Notes under the pieces: model-generated
The model's database searches: none
The model's input: only the letters and a program-made list of their open reading frames with translations
What the model was told of the DNA's origin: nothing
Shown here: positions 45,373-56,605 of the stretch, piece after piece
Layout of the letters: each line of letters begins with the position of its first letter
Numbering within the stretch: the first letter of the stretch is position 1
From: Rhodoferax sp. WC2427
GTDB lineage: Bacteria; Pseudomonadota; Gammaproteobacteria; Burkholderiales; Burkholderiaceae_C
Assembly: GCF_040822085.1 (NCBI RefSeq)
Contig: NZ_CP162006.1
Location: forward strand, 4,650,001-4,714,000
Reading direction: 5' to 3'
DNA length: 64,000 bases
Program-made: the position numbers and the translations under genes

Positions 45373-45432
45373 ATGAAAATGGCCCCCAGCGCTTATTCCA
45401 TAAGCGTAAGAAGCTACTAAAAAAGTAGCAAC
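45373..45432 (+). repeat. Dispersed two-hairpin repeat, copy 10
   Basis: The clearest copy: AATGGCCCCCAGCGCTTATT, CCATAAGCGTAAGAAGCTAC, TAAAAAAGTAGCAAC. Both hairpins are perfect. It lies in the convergent gap between the diguanylate cyclase and the SMP-30 gene and could terminate both transcripts. Confidence 0.85.
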
Positions 45433-45444
45433 GCAGGGCAACCC

Positions 45445-46344
45445 TCAGGCGTGGAAGAAGTTGACGGGCAGGCCCGGCACTTCCACCCGCATGGACAGTA
45501 CGCAGCCGGATGCGGGCATCGCCTCCAGCTCGGCGGCGGGGCGACCATGGCGGCCGGTGGTGAGGTACAGGGTTTGCAGATCGTCGCCGCCAAAGCAGGG
45601 CATGGTGGGGCAGCGCACCGGCAGCGCATAGGCGTTGAGCAGGTCGCCGTCGGGCGAGAACTTGCACAGGCGCTGGCCTTCAAACTGGGCGGAATAGTAG
45701 TTACCCTGCACGTCCACCGCCGCGCCATCCGGGCGTCCACCGTAGCCGGGCATGCCGGGTTGCCAGCCCGCGGGCTTGGGCGCCATGTGCAGAAATTCGC
45801 GGTAGTGCGACAGCACATTGGGCACGGCATCCCAGTCCCAGGCGTGGACGATGTGGTGCGGCGTGTCCGACCAGTACAGCGTCTTGCCGTCAGGCGACCA
45901 GGCCAGGCCGTTGCCGGTGATGGCATTGCCCGCCATGCTGCGCAGCGTGCTGCCTTCCAGGCAGTACAGCTCGGCCTTGCGGGCATCGCGCGGCTCGTAG
46001 ATGGTGCTGGCCCAGAAACGGCCCTGCGGGTCGCATTTGCCGTCGTTGAAGCGGGTGGTGGCCGGGTCGTAGGGCGCGGCGGCCAGCAGGGCCATCTCGC
46101 CGCCCCAGACCGGCGCGCGGTAAATCCCGTCGCGCAGCGCCACCACCAGGCCGCCGCCGGTGGCCGGGGCGATGCAGCCGGGCTCGCTGGGCATGGCCCA
46201 GCGCTCCACCACGCCGCTGGCTATGTCCAGCCGCTGCAGCAGCTTGCCGGGCACATCGACCCAGTACAGGCGCTTTTCCTGCGGGTGCCAGAACGGCGAT
46301 TCGCCCAGGGCGTTGGGTTCGGTGGTAACGGTGGTCCAGGTCAT
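45445..46344 (-). CDS. SMP-30/gluconolactonase/LRE-family protein
   Basis: 299 residues from ATG 46344. It is a six-bladed beta-propeller lactonase. LGESPFWHPQEKRLYWVDV holds the first metal-ligand Glu. RFNDGKCDPQGRFW holds the conserved Asn, and ITGNGLAWSPDGKTLYWSDT and GRPDGAAVDVQGNYY hold the remaining Asn/Asp ligands. It hydrolyses a sugar lactone such as gluconolactone or an aldonolactone. No sugar-oxidation partner is adjacent, although the xylose importer lies 23 kb away. It is a single gene between repeat copy 10 and the glnK-amtB terminator. Confidence 0.9.
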   Translation of the reverse strand: MTWTTVTTEPNALGESPFWHPQEKRLYWVDVPGKLLQRLDIASGVVERWAMPSEPGCIAPATGGGLVVALRDGIYRAPVWGGEMALLAAAPYDPATTRFNDGKCDPQGRFWASTIYEPRDARKAELYCLEGSTLRSMAGNAITGNGLAWSPDGKTLYWSDTPHHIVHAWDWDAVPNVLSHYREFLHMAPKPAGWQPGMPGYGGRPDGAAVDVQGNYYSAQFEGQRLCKFSPDGDLLNAYALPVRCPTMPCFGGDDLQTLYLTTGRHGRPAAELEAMPASGCVLSMRVEVPGLPVNFFHA

Positions 46345-46390
46345 GGGAATTCTGTGAAGGAGGTTGCGATGCCCGTATTGTGAACGGGCC

Positions 46391-46425
46391 AAAAAAAGGC
46401 CCACCGGCATTGCTGCGAGTGGGCC
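46391..46425 (-). terminator. Rho-independent terminator of glnK-amtB
   Basis: On the minus strand GGCCCAC (from 46425) pairs with GTGGGCC (ending 46398) around a 14-base loop and is followed by seven Ts (46397-46391). It lies about 60 bases past the amtB stop. A second GC hairpin, CTGCGGC/GCCGCAG at 46458-46477, sits between. Confidence 0.85.
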
Positions 46426-46486
46426 GAATCTCTTTGGAGGATTCTGTCGTAGAGAAGCTGCGGCGCGGAGGCCGCAGAAAATCACA

Positions 46487-48052
46487 TTAGCGGTTGTACG
46501 CGGTTTCGCCGTGGGAGCTGATGTCCAGGCCTTCGCGCTCTTCTTCTTCCGTGACACGCAGACCGACGGTCAGGTCCACGATCTTGTAAGAGACGGCTGC
46601 CACAACACCGGACCAGCAGATGGTCAGCAACACAGCCTTCAGCTGGATCCAGACCTGTGCACCTACCGAGTAAGCGTCTGCGGGGGTCATGCCTACCGAG
46701 ACCCAGTCGGCCACGGTGGACGGGCCACCCAGGCTAGGCGAGTTGAACACGCCGGTCAACAGCGCACCCAGGATACCGCCCACGCCGTGCACGCCGAACA
46801 CGTCCAGTGTGTCGTCTGCGCCCAGGATTTTCTTCAGGCCATGGACACCCCACAGGCAGGCGAAACCAGCCAGGAAACCAATCACCAGGCCACCGCCGAT
46901 GCCGACGTTACCGGCCGCTGGCGTAATGGCCACCAAACCAGCCACGGCACCGGATGCGGCACCCAGCATCGAAGCCTTGCCCTTCATCAGCGCTTCGCCG
47001 ACGCACCATGCCAGCACCGCAGCCGCGGTAGCGCCCAGGGTGTTGATGAAGGCCAGGGCGGCAAAGCCGTTGGCTTCCAGAGCGGAACCGGCATTGAAGC
47101 CGAACCAGCCCACCCACAGCAGGGAAGCACCAACCATGGTCAGCGTCAGGCTGTGGGGTGCCATGGATTCCTTGCCGTAACCGACGCGCTTGCCGATCAT
47201 GAATGCACCGACCAGACCGGCCACAGCGGCGTTGATGTGCACCACGGTACCGCCTGCAAAGTCCAGCGCGCCCCATTGCCAGATCAGACCGGCCTTGAGG
47301 TTCATCGCATCGACCACTTCCTTGCTGGAGTAAGCGTCAGGGCCCATCCAGAACCACACCATGTGGGCGATCGGGGCGTAGCTGAAGGTGAACCAGAGGG
47401 CCGAGAACAGCAGCACGGCGGAGAACTTGATGCGTTCTGCGAAGGCACCGACGATCAGGCAGCAGGTGATACCGGCGAATGTCGCCTGGAAGGCGGCAAA
47501 CACGATTTCAGGTATGTAGACACCCTTGCTGAACGTGGCGGCGTTGGCGAATGTGCCCGCAGCGTTGTCCCAGATGCCCTTCATGAACAGGCGGTCAAAG
47601 CCACCCACATAGGCGTTGCCTTCGGTGAACGCCAGGCTGTAGCCGTAAATGAACCACAGCACGATGATCATCGAGAACGTGACCATCACCTGCATCAGCA
47701 CCGACAGCATGTTCTTGCTGCGCACCAGGCCGCCGTAGAACAGGGCCAGGCCGGGCACGGTCATCAAGATGACCAACAGCGTGGACAGCATCATCCAGGC
47801 GGTGTCGCCCTTGTTGGGTACGGGAGCGGGAGGTGCCGAAGCGGCATCTGCGGGAGCAGACGCGGCGGCTTCGGCAGCTGCCGGTGCAGGCGCAGCAGCA
47901 GGTGCTGGGGCCGCATCGGCAGGTTTGGCCTCGGCAGACACCGCCATCGCCGGAGCGCTGGCAGCATCGGCGGCAGGAGCTTGTGCCTGGGCGAAAGATC
48001 CGCCCCACATTAACCCCAAGCCGAGAGCCAGGGATGCTAGTAGTTTTTTCAT
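46487..48052 (-). CDS. amtB: Ammonium transporter AmtB
   Basis: 521 residues: signal peptide (MKKLLASLALGLGLMWGGSF, then AQA), a 55-residue Ala/Pro-rich segment, then 11 transmembrane helices of the Amt family. The two pore histidines lie in FAGGTVVHINAAVAGLVGAF and LDVFGVHGVGGILGALLTGV. The cytoplasmic tail ends REGLDISSHGETAYNR, the region that meets GlnK. It imports ammonium and is gated by the PII protein encoded just upstream in the same operon. The low-complexity insert after the signal peptide is much longer than in E. coli AmtB. Confidence 0.96.
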   Translation of the reverse strand: MKKLLASLALGLGLMWGGSFAQAQAPAADAASAPAMAVSAEAKPADAAPAPAAAPAPAAAEAAASAPADAASAPPAPVPNKGDTAWMMLSTLLVILMTVPGLALFYGGLVRSKNMLSVLMQVMVTFSMIIVLWFIYGYSLAFTEGNAYVGGFDRLFMKGIWDNAAGTFANAATFSKGVYIPEIVFAAFQATFAGITCCLIVGAFAERIKFSAVLLFSALWFTFSYAPIAHMVWFWMGPDAYSSKEVVDAMNLKAGLIWQWGALDFAGGTVVHINAAVAGLVGAFMIGKRVGYGKESMAPHSLTLTMVGASLLWVGWFGFNAGSALEANGFAALAFINTLGATAAAVLAWCVGEALMKGKASMLGAASGAVAGLVAITPAAGNVGIGGGLVIGFLAGFACLWGVHGLKKILGADDTLDVFGVHGVGGILGALLTGVFNSPSLGGPSTVADWVSVGMTPADAYSVGAQVWIQLKAVLLTICWSGVVAAVSYKIVDLTVGLRVTEEEEREGLDISSHGETAYNR

Positions 48053-48085
48053 TTTTACTTACTTTCAGAGGAAAGAGGATGCGGC

Positions 48086-50261
<2,176 letters not shown>

Positions 50262-50304
50262 AAACTTGGGCGCGGAACAGGATTTCTCCCCTGCGCGCAC
50301 TAAA

Positions 50305-50361
50305 TGCTATTGTTTACATAGCTACTCACGCTTACCAAATAAGCACGAAGTGCCGATTTTT
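50305..50361 (-). repeat. Dispersed two-hairpin repeat, copy 11 (reverse)
   Basis: Reverse-strand copy: TGCTATTGTTTACATAGCTA, CTCACGCTTACCAAATAAGC, ACGAAGTGCCGATTTTT. It lies in the convergent gap between comM and the deacetylase-like gene. Confidence 0.75.
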
Positions 50362-50368
50362 TATAAAT

Positions 50369-50395
50369 CCCCCGCCACGGCGGGCGTGGCGGGGG
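50369..50395. terminator. Strong GC hairpin in the comM / polysaccharide operon convergent gap
   Basis: CCCCCGCCACG (50369-50379) and CGTGGCGGGGG (50385-50395) are perfect 11-base arms with a 5-base loop. It lies 10 bases past the stop of the minus-strand operon. No T-tract follows it on either strand, so it is a probable but not classical terminator, or an RNA-stabilising hairpin. Confidence 0.5.
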
Positions 50396-50405
50396 CGTGT
50401 TGCGC

Positions 50406-52544
50406 TTAGCGCTCGTAGGCCTTGAACGACAGGTTGTTGCCCCCGCGGGCAGTAACGATCCAGTTGGTATCGTCATAGGCGTCGACCGTGGCCCAGCCAC
50501 TGGTCACGTAGGGATAGCCGTAGCGGCTGCGGGGCAGTAGCCAGGTGACATCGGTCAGAGACTGGGGGTTGCTGGCGGTAAACTGGGCATAGCCATAGCT
50601 GTTGCTGCTGCTCCAGGTGGTCTGGATACGGCGCTGGGAAAAGTCTGCAATCTGGGCCATGGTGTACCAGTTGAAACGGCCCCAGTTCTTCAGATTTTCA
50701 GCCCGATTGACGAAGGTTTTCACCACATTCAAATGGTCGCGGGCACCCGGGGGATGGTTGTAGAACAGGCGGTTGGTGCGGTTGTTGACCACAAAGCTTT
50801 GCAAGTCCAGCAACCACTGGGCCGAAGCGCCGTTGGTGATGCCATTTTCTTCAAACTCTTCAAACGTGGCAGATGTCCCCAAGGGGGCTATCGGCATAGC
50901 CCACATTTTGTTGGTCACGCGCGCACCGCCGCGCCATTCGCGCGTGGCCGCAGTACCGGTATTGCTGACCGTGTACATGCCGACGATGCCGTAGGTTTCC
51001 AGCCATTTGGTGGCCCATAGCGGGTTGTTGCCCTGGGGGGCCGAGTATTCCCGGCTCTTCTTACCCATCACGTTCTGCACCACGCCGACATTGGCCTGTA
51101 CCCAGGGCAAGTAGGTGTCGGCATTGGTTTCGTTGGCGTTGATGCCAAAGATGTTGTGGATCCAGCCGCCATGGGCACCGACCTCATTGGTGAGGCTGCC
51201 GCGGTAGGCCCCTGCCGCCCGCACCACCGCTTGTCCTGCGGGGCTGTTGGCCAGGTTCATGCCCAGGCCGTCGCCAATCACACTCACATCCGGGCCTGCG
51301 GTGAACTGCACCGAGAACGGCCCTTTGCCCTGCATGAACCACTGCCCCATGACGTAGCCGTAGTCAGGAATCAGGGCTTGTCCATCGTCGACGTGCCAGT
51401 CGTAAATCAGGCCGCCCACGCCCTTGGGCTGCACGGATATCTGTGGCATGACCACTTGGTCACGGGCGAAATGGTTCAAGAAGCCGTGCAACAGCATGCC
51501 GTCGGTGCCGATGGCGGTGAAGTAGCCCAACGGGATGTTCACAAACAAGACCTTGCCGTTGCCATAGGTGCGCTCGCCCGCCACCAAACCGTGTTCAGGC
51601 GATGACAGGAACACATTGCCGGGGAAGGTGCCGGTGGTCACGTAGTAGTAATAGCTCAGCGCTGGAAAGCCATAGCCGCTGATGGTTTGCAAGGACATAT
51701 CGTCCGGCGTCAACTGGGTCGAAACCCAGCCAATGGGCTTTTCTTGCCAGTAGCTGCCCGTGCTATCGACCGTGGCACCGACATCGTCGGAGTAGCGGTA
51801 CGGGTAACTGCTGGGCAGGTACAAAGAGCGGGTGGCCGCCGCCACGCGCTGGTCGTAACGCAGCGGATTGAATGGCTGAGACCAGTTTCTGCGGGTCCGT
51901 GCTTCTACCATGGGTCGCATCACGTCTGCACCACCCGGATCCAACCGGCTGGTGGGCACGAAGGCCGTGGTCGCCGGAGCCACCGTCGGGGCGACGTAGG
52001 GCAGGTATTTGCCAGGCGGCACCAGCAGATTGGTCAACCGGGCCTTGCTACCGACGACCGGGCCAAAGCCCACCACGCGCTCGCGCAGGGTTTCGTACTG
52101 CACGTAGTCCACCCCAACCATGTCGGAAAAGCGGGACTTGCCAGACGCATCGTAGAACCCCAAGTCGTTCAATGCACCCGCATCGTAGGTCAGCATCAGT
52201 TTGCCGCCGTTTGACACGTACTGCTTGACCGCGGCCACCAATGCGTTGCTGGCCTGGATATGCGCGCTATCGGGCATGACCAGACCAGCAATCTTGCCAG
52301 CAGCCGTGCTACCCAGTGCCAGGAACGCCGAGTCGGTGATGGTCTTGACCTGGATGCCCTCTTCGGCAGCGGCATCGATCCACACCTTGACTTGCCAGCT
52401 AGTGAGGGCTGCGTTGTCAGGGATCAGCAGGGTCAGGCTGTCGCGCGACGGCCCCGCCCAGGCAGACACGCTGGCGGCCGACAGGGTCACCAGTGCGAGT
52501 GACACGGCAACGAAATGCCGCCGTGCAAGAGAAAACTGTTTCAT
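50406..52544 (-). CDS. Secreted GAT-like / polysaccharide deacetylase-like protein (paralogue 1)
   Basis: 712 residues from ATG 52544, five bases after a perfect GGAGG. A signal peptide is present (HFVAVSLALVTLSAASVSAW, then AG). Residues about 25-280 resemble a class-I glutamine-amidotransferase-like fold (IAGLVMPDSAHIQ, NGGKLMLTYDAGA). The C-terminal half looks like a NodB-type deacetylase: LIYDWHVDDGQALIP (Asp-Asp pair, about residue 385) and NEVGAHGGWIHNIFGI (His-x4-His, about 458-464). It is a paralogue of the protein encoded at 56602-58518, with long shared stretches (REYSAP, TMAQIADF). It probably removes acyl groups from the polysaccharide made by this operon. It starts 51 bases after the preceding gene. 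Confidence 0.75.
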   Translation of the reverse strand: MKQFSLARRHFVAVSLALVTLSAASVSAWAGPSRDSLTLLIPDNAALTSWQVKVWIDAAAEEGIQVKTITDSAFLALGSTAAGKIAGLVMPDSAHIQASNALVAAVKQYVSNGGKLMLTYDAGALNDLGFYDASGKSRFSDMVGVDYVQYETLRERVVGFGPVVGSKARLTNLLVPPGKYLPYVAPTVAPATTAFVPTSRLDPGGADVMRPMVEARTRRNWSQPFNPLRYDQRVAAATRSLYLPSSYPYRYSDDVGATVDSTGSYWQEKPIGWVSTQLTPDDMSLQTISGYGFPALSYYYYVTTGTFPGNVFLSSPEHGLVAGERTYGNGKVLFVNIPLGYFTAIGTDGMLLHGFLNHFARDQVVMPQISVQPKGVGGLIYDWHVDDGQALIPDYGYVMGQWFMQGKGPFSVQFTAGPDVSVIGDGLGMNLANSPAGQAVVRAAGAYRGSLTNEVGAHGGWIHNIFGINANETNADTYLPWVQANVGVVQNVMGKKSREYSAPQGNNPLWATKWLETYGIVGMYTVSNTGTAATREWRGGARVTNKMWAMPIAPLGTSATFEEFEENGITNGASAQWLLDLQSFVVNNRTNRLFYNHPPGARDHLNVVKTFVNRAENLKNWGRFNWYTMAQIADFSQRRIQTTWSSSNSYGYAQFTASNPQSLTDVTWLLPRSRYGYPYVTSGWATVDAYDDTNWIVTARGGNNLSFKAYER

Positions 52545-52595
52545 AAAAACCTCCAAAAATTAAACGACGAAACCAAGAACCAACACAGAAACCAC

Positions 52596-53816
52596 CTAAA
52601 AAGCAGGCGCGCCCGGCGGAGGCACCGGTTCGGCCAACCACAACAGCCATTGCAAGTCAGCCACCTGGAACGGCCAGGCAAACAGTGCGTCAGGACGCAG
52701 CCAGGCACTACGGGCGCGAGCCACCCAGGCGGCAGCGGCGGTGTCATCGCCCACGCAGCGCGCAGCTACCGCGACGGCGGGCCACCAGAAGCCTTCGGGA
52801 TCGACATTGCGCTGGGACCAACCGGCACGCCCTTGCCAGTGGGCCGCGGTCTGGCGCCATACGCTTTGCGCCCGTGCCACGGCTGCACTGCCCTCGGCGT
52901 GCGCACCGTCCATCCACAGCAGCGGCCAGGCCTGGGCCACGCTATCGGGATACCAATGCGTGAACTGGGGCTGGCCGGCGTCCAGACTCACCCGCCAGGT
53001 CTGGCTAGGCGCGTGCCACAGGTTTTTTTGCACCGCAGCATCCGTACGCTGCGCCATCGCAAGGCTGTTTTTGGCGGCCTGTGGAACGCCGTAGACATCG
53101 CGCTGGAGCTGGGCCCAGGCACGCCAGCCGGCCGAGACCTCGACCGCATCCATCAGATAGGCCACCTGGTGGTCGGGCTTGGCCCAGGGCAAGCCGTTGG
53201 GCTGGGTCAGCCGGACCAAGGTCGCAGCAGCCTCTTCCAGGGCGCGGCGCACGGGCGGTTCACGCAGCACAGTGCTGTCTGCCGTGGCCTGGGCATACGC
53301 ATAGGCCATCAGCAACAGCGACGCGGCGGTGCTGTCATAGGCATCCACCTGTGGGCAGGCGCGTGCACTCTTGCCGGGCGGACAGGTGGATTCCTGCAAA
53401 TCACTGGCCCGTACCCAGTGGTCGAACACCACACTCTCGGACGGACCGGTCCGGGTGGTATGCCCTGCCTGCCAGCGCAGCCACTGGGCGGCGGTAGGGG
53501 CCCAGTGCGGCGCGACCCGGAGGGCACCCACCAGAGCGAGGTTGACCTGGTAGGCCGAGACGTAATGCCATACGGCTCCTTGCGGGTCCAGATGGCCGGG
53601 CGAGTGGTGTACCTTGATGGCACCGTCGGCGCTATGGCCGGGCGCACGCACCACCAGCCGGTCGAGTGCCTGCAAGGCCGCGTCGCGGAACTCGGCATCC
53701 ACCAGACCACCCGGTCGACAGGCCAGCGGGCCTGCGGCCACGCCTTGTGCGCCCGCAGCGCCGGTCCACAAAGCGATGCTGGTCGCCAGCACGGCGGCAA
53801 TGTCACTCCTGCGCAT
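52596..53816 (-). CDS. Secreted six-hairpin-glycosidase-like protein
   Basis: 406 residues from ATG 53816, chosen because AGGAAG lies six bases before it; an ATG two codons earlier also exists. The signal peptide is RSDIAAVLATSIALWTGAAG. Repeated helix-pair patterns (QVDAYDSTAASLLLMAYAYA; KPDHQVAYLMDAVEVSAGWR; THWYPDSVAQAWPLLWMDGA) resemble (alpha/alpha)6-barrel enzymes such as GH8 endoglucanases, which often accompany polysaccharide synthases, but I cannot assign a family or catalytic pair. It overlaps the end of the preceding membrane-protein gene by 14 bases, so the two are translationally coupled. It may trim the polymer in the periplasm. Confidence 0.65.
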   Translation of the reverse strand: MRRSDIAAVLATSIALWTGAAGAQGVAAGPLACRPGGLVDAEFRDAALQALDRLVVRAPGHSADGAIKVHHSPGHLDPQGAVWHYVSAYQVNLALVGALRVAPHWAPTAAQWLRWQAGHTTRTGPSESVVFDHWVRASDLQESTCPPGKSARACPQVDAYDSTAASLLLMAYAYAQATADSTVLREPPVRRALEEAAATLVRLTQPNGLPWAKPDHQVAYLMDAVEVSAGWRAWAQLQRDVYGVPQAAKNSLAMAQRTDAAVQKNLWHAPSQTWRVSLDAGQPQFTHWYPDSVAQAWPLLWMDGAHAEGSAAVARAQSVWRQTAAHWQGRAGWSQRNVDPEGFWWPAVAVAARCVGDDTAAAAWVARARSAWLRPDALFAWPFQVADLQWLLWLAEPVPPPGAPAF

Positions 53817-54624
53817 GCGCATCTTCCTGCAGGGTCCAGCCCATGGCCCAACCGTACAGGGCCACAAAACCGATGATGTCCAGCATCACGCCAAACAGCA
53901 GATGCAACAGCGGCATGACCACCAGCCCCAGATGCTGGATCAGCGCCACATGCAGGGCATATTGCAGCGGGGTCAGCACCAACAGGAACAGCCAGCTCAA
54001 GGCCGTCACCAGCGCGCGCTGCCACAGCGCGAACGGAAACAGGTAGTAGGTGGCTAGGTGAATCCACGGTGCCAGCAGCATCAAGTGCCAGGCCTGGCGC
54101 AAGCCACTGCCAGTGTGCAAATCCACCGAGTGCGGAAAGCTGGCAGGCCAGAAGATGAAGAACAGAACCGATGCACCGTGGATCAACACCGCAAAGCGCA
54201 GCAAATAGGCCACAGGCTTGGCCGCATCGGACATCCGGCCTGCGGCCCACCACAGGCACAAGGCCGCCAGCCCGTGCCATACCGGTGCCCAGCCGTCAGG
54301 GGCCCCCATTTGCACGTCGATGAACGGCACGGCCAGCGCCAGCACGCCATCGCCGCCACGGCCCTGCACGTCAAAATGGCCAGGCAGCTCCAGTGCCTGC
54401 ATCCACCACACGATTTCCAGCGCCCAGGCCTGCGCCACCCAGGGGCGCAGCAGCACCAGCAGCACGGTCAACACCACAGCCAGGGTCAGCCCGACCCAAA
54501 GGCGTCGGCGTGGCAGGTGCAGGCGGGATATCGCCCGGTGCGGGGGAATTGCTCCGCCCAGGTGACCACGCAGGCGCAGGCCCAGCATCGATTCCGGGGG
54601 CATAGAAGGCTTGGGCCGGGACAT
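53803..54624 (-). CDS. Hypothetical multi-pass membrane protein of the polysaccharide operon
   Basis: 273 residues from ATG 54624, ten bases past the yaiO-like stop; the start is uncertain because ATG 54603 is also possible. After a basic, proline-rich N-terminus there are about six hydrophobic helices (LWVGLTLAVVLTVLLVLLRP near the start, IHLATYYLFPFALWQ later). I do not recognise the family. The long aromatic-rich helices recall membrane subunits or accessory proteins of polysaccharide synthases. It lies between the outer-membrane barrel gene and the glycosidase-like gene in a coupled operon. Confidence 0.65.
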   Translation of the reverse strand: MSRPKPSMPPESMLGLRLRGHLGGAIPPHRAISRLHLPRRRLWVGLTLAVVLTVLLVLLRPWVAQAWALEIVWWMQALELPGHFDVQGRGGDGVLALAVPFIDVQMGAPDGWAPVWHGLAALCLWWAAGRMSDAAKPVAYLLRFAVLIHGASVLFFIFWPASFPHSVDLHTGSGLRQAWHLMLLAPWIHLATYYLFPFALWQRALVTALSWLFLLVLTPLQYALHVALIQHLGLVVMPLLHLLFGVMLDIIGFVALYGWAMGWTLQEDAHAQE

Positions 54625-54632
54625 GGCGGGTG

Positions 54633-55430
54633 CTACCACTGCGCAAACAGACCCAGGCCCAGTGTCTGGCGCTGGTAGGTGGGATTGCGGTAGTGTTCGG
54701 CCTGGGCGGTGAAACCCCACTGCGGACCGACCCAGCGCCGCCAGGTGGCACCCACGGTGCGGCTGTGGAAGTTGACCAACTGCACGCCCGTGCCCAGCGC
54801 CTGGTAGGCCTCGGTGCCATTGGAAACACGCAAGCTGAGGTACTGCTGGCCCTCGCGCCCCAGCGTGAGGGCCACATACGGCATGTCCGAGTTGACGCTG
54901 CCGGGCTGGCTCAGGTTGAAGGTCACCCCGGCCTCCAGCACAGCCGGGTCGGCCAGGTACAGGGCGGCCGACAGGCGCAGCCCGGAGTCACTGCGCCCAC
55001 CGTCAAACACCGCGTGGTATAGCGCGCCCGAGGTCACCAGTTGGCGCTGCTCCAGCCATTTGGCAGAGATTTGCATATCGGTGCGCCATTTGGCCCAATT
55101 AGGCCCGCCGTTGCCCACCACCAGTGTGCCCGTGGCAAACCAGTCCGGGTTGAGAACTCGGGTATAGGCCAGTGCCAAGACACCGCCTTTGGCACCGAAT
55201 TTGCGCTCCTGCATCAGCTCGGCAGTCATGCTGTTGCCTTGCGGCAAAGGCACGCTGGCACGGACCGAGAGGGATTCACCGTCCGGTAGCCCCGCGGACA
55301 ATTGGCTGTGGTTGGCCTGCACGTCCCAGGTGACCGGCGGCAGGTCTTGCGCCCGCACGGTCCCTGCGGCCACGGCAAGGGCCAAGCCGGTCGCGGCCTG
55401 GAGTGTGTGGAGCTTCAGGTTCACGCGCAT
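54633..55430 (-). CDS. YaiO-family outer-membrane beta-barrel protein
   Basis: 265 residues with signal peptide (TLQAATGLALAVAAGTVRAQ). The rest alternates polar and hydrophobic residues as in beta strands (ESLSVRASVPLPQGNSMTAE; GATWRRWVGPQWGFTAQAEH) and ends LGLGLFAQW with a terminal aromatic, as outer-membrane barrels do. It resembles YaiO, whose E. coli gene sits beside a glycosyltransferase and a deacetylase. It is the most likely outer-membrane exit for this operon's polymer, though the barrel is small and has no TPR domain like PgaA. It overlaps the wecB stop by ten bases. Confidence 0.75.
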   Translation of the reverse strand: MRVNLKLHTLQAATGLALAVAAGTVRAQDLPPVTWDVQANHSQLSAGLPDGESLSVRASVPLPQGNSMTAELMQERKFGAKGGVLALAYTRVLNPDWFATGTLVVGNGGPNWAKWRTDMQISAKWLEQRQLVTSGALYHAVFDGGRSDSGLRLSAALYLADPAVLEAGVTFNLSQPGSVNSDMPYVALTLGREGQQYLSLRVSNGTEAYQALGTGVQLVNFHSRTVGATWRRWVGPQWGFTAQAEHYRNPTYQRQTLGLGLFAQW

Positions 55431-56605
55431 GGAGAGCTTTCGAGATCACGGGCCAGTACGTCGGCGATACGGGCGGCGGTGCGGCCATCGCCAAACGGGT
55501 TCACCGCCTGGCGCATGCACTGCAGCAACCGGCCGTCGTCCAGCAGCTGGGCTACGGTGCGCACAATGCGGTCGGTATCGGTGCCCACAATCATGCCGGC
55601 ACCGGCCTCGATCAGCTCGGGGCGCTCGGTGGTGTCGCGCAGCACCAGCACCGGGCAGGACAGGGCCGCCCCTTCTTCCTGGATGCCGCCCGAGTCGGTC
55701 AGGGCCAGCGCACTGCGCTGCAGGCACCACAGCAGCGCTGGGTAGTCCAGCGGCGGGCACAGCGTGAGCCGCCCGCCCAGACGAGCGGCCAGACCGCCCA
55801 GCTCGGCATACACGGTGTCGCGCACCGCTGGGTTGCCATGCACTGGCCAGACCACGGCCAGGTCGGGGTGCTGGGTGAGCAACTGGCCCACGGCGCGGGC
55901 GATATGGGTGATGCCCGCACCCCAGTTTTCGCGGCGGTGGGCGGTAACGGTCATGAGCTTGCAGTGCGCCAAGTGTGGCTGCAGGGCTCGCAGCTCAAGG
56001 GGCAAGGCCAGCGTGCCATCGGCCAGCAGTTGCTCCAGGCGGGCGGTACCGGACAGTGCGGCGTCCACGGCCGAATTGCCCACGGTATGTACCGCGTGGC
56101 CCGGTACACCTTCCTTGTCCAGGTTGGCCGCTGCACCGGCGGTGGGGGCGAAATGCCAGCGGGCCAGCCGGGCGGTAAGTTCGCGGTTCTTTTCTTCGGG
56201 AAAAGGCTCGCGGGGGTTGCCGGTGCGCAGGCCGGCTTCCACGTGGCCAATGGGTACATCCAGGTAGAAGGCAGCTTGGGCCGAGGCCAGGGTGCTGGTG
56301 GTGTCGCCGTGCACCAGCACCGCCCGGGGCTGCACCCGCTCATACACATCGGCCAGGCCTTCCAGCAGCAAGGCGTTCAGGTGGGCCAGACTGGCGTTGC
56401 GCCGCTGCAGCACCACTTCGTGTTCGGGCTGGATGTCAAAGAACGTGTACAGCGTGTCGGCCATTTCTCGGTGCTGGCCGGTGTGGACCCAGGCCACGGG
56501 CATGCCGCGGCGGCGCAGTTCGGCGTAGACCGGGGCCATCTTGATGATTTCCGGGCGGGTACCGACCGAGATGAGGATGGGGCGTTGGAGGACGGGGGTA
56601 TTCAT
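55421..56605 (-). CDS. wecB: UDP-N-acetylglucosamine 2-epimerase (non-hydrolysing)
   Basis: 394 residues from ATG 56605, overlapping the preceding stop by ATGA. It converts UDP-GlcNAc to UDP-ManNAc in the cytoplasm. Conserved elements: SVGTRPEIIKMAPVYAEL, HTGQHREM, VHGDTTSTLASAQAAFY, HVEAGLRTGNPREPFPEEKN, TAHRRENWG and LTDSGGIQEEGAALSCPVLV. The catalytic Asp/Glu/His set is intact. Its position inside the synthase operon, away from any enterobacterial-common-antigen genes, indicates that the polymer contains ManNAc or a sugar derived from it (inference). Confidence 0.94.
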   Translation of the reverse strand: MNTPVLQRPILISVGTRPEIIKMAPVYAELRRRGMPVAWVHTGQHREMADTLYTFFDIQPEHEVVLQRRNASLAHLNALLLEGLADVYERVQPRAVLVHGDTTSTLASAQAAFYLDVPIGHVEAGLRTGNPREPFPEEKNRELTARLARWHFAPTAGAAANLDKEGVPGHAVHTVGNSAVDAALSGTARLEQLLADGTLALPLELRALQPHLAHCKLMTVTAHRRENWGAGITHIARAVGQLLTQHPDLAVVWPVHGNPAVRDTVYAELGGLAARLGGRLTLCPPLDYPALLWCLQRSALALTDSGGIQEEGAALSCPVLVLRDTTERPELIEAGAGMIVGTDTDRIVRTVAQLLDDGRLLQCMRQAVNPFGDGRTAARIADVLARDLESSPCA

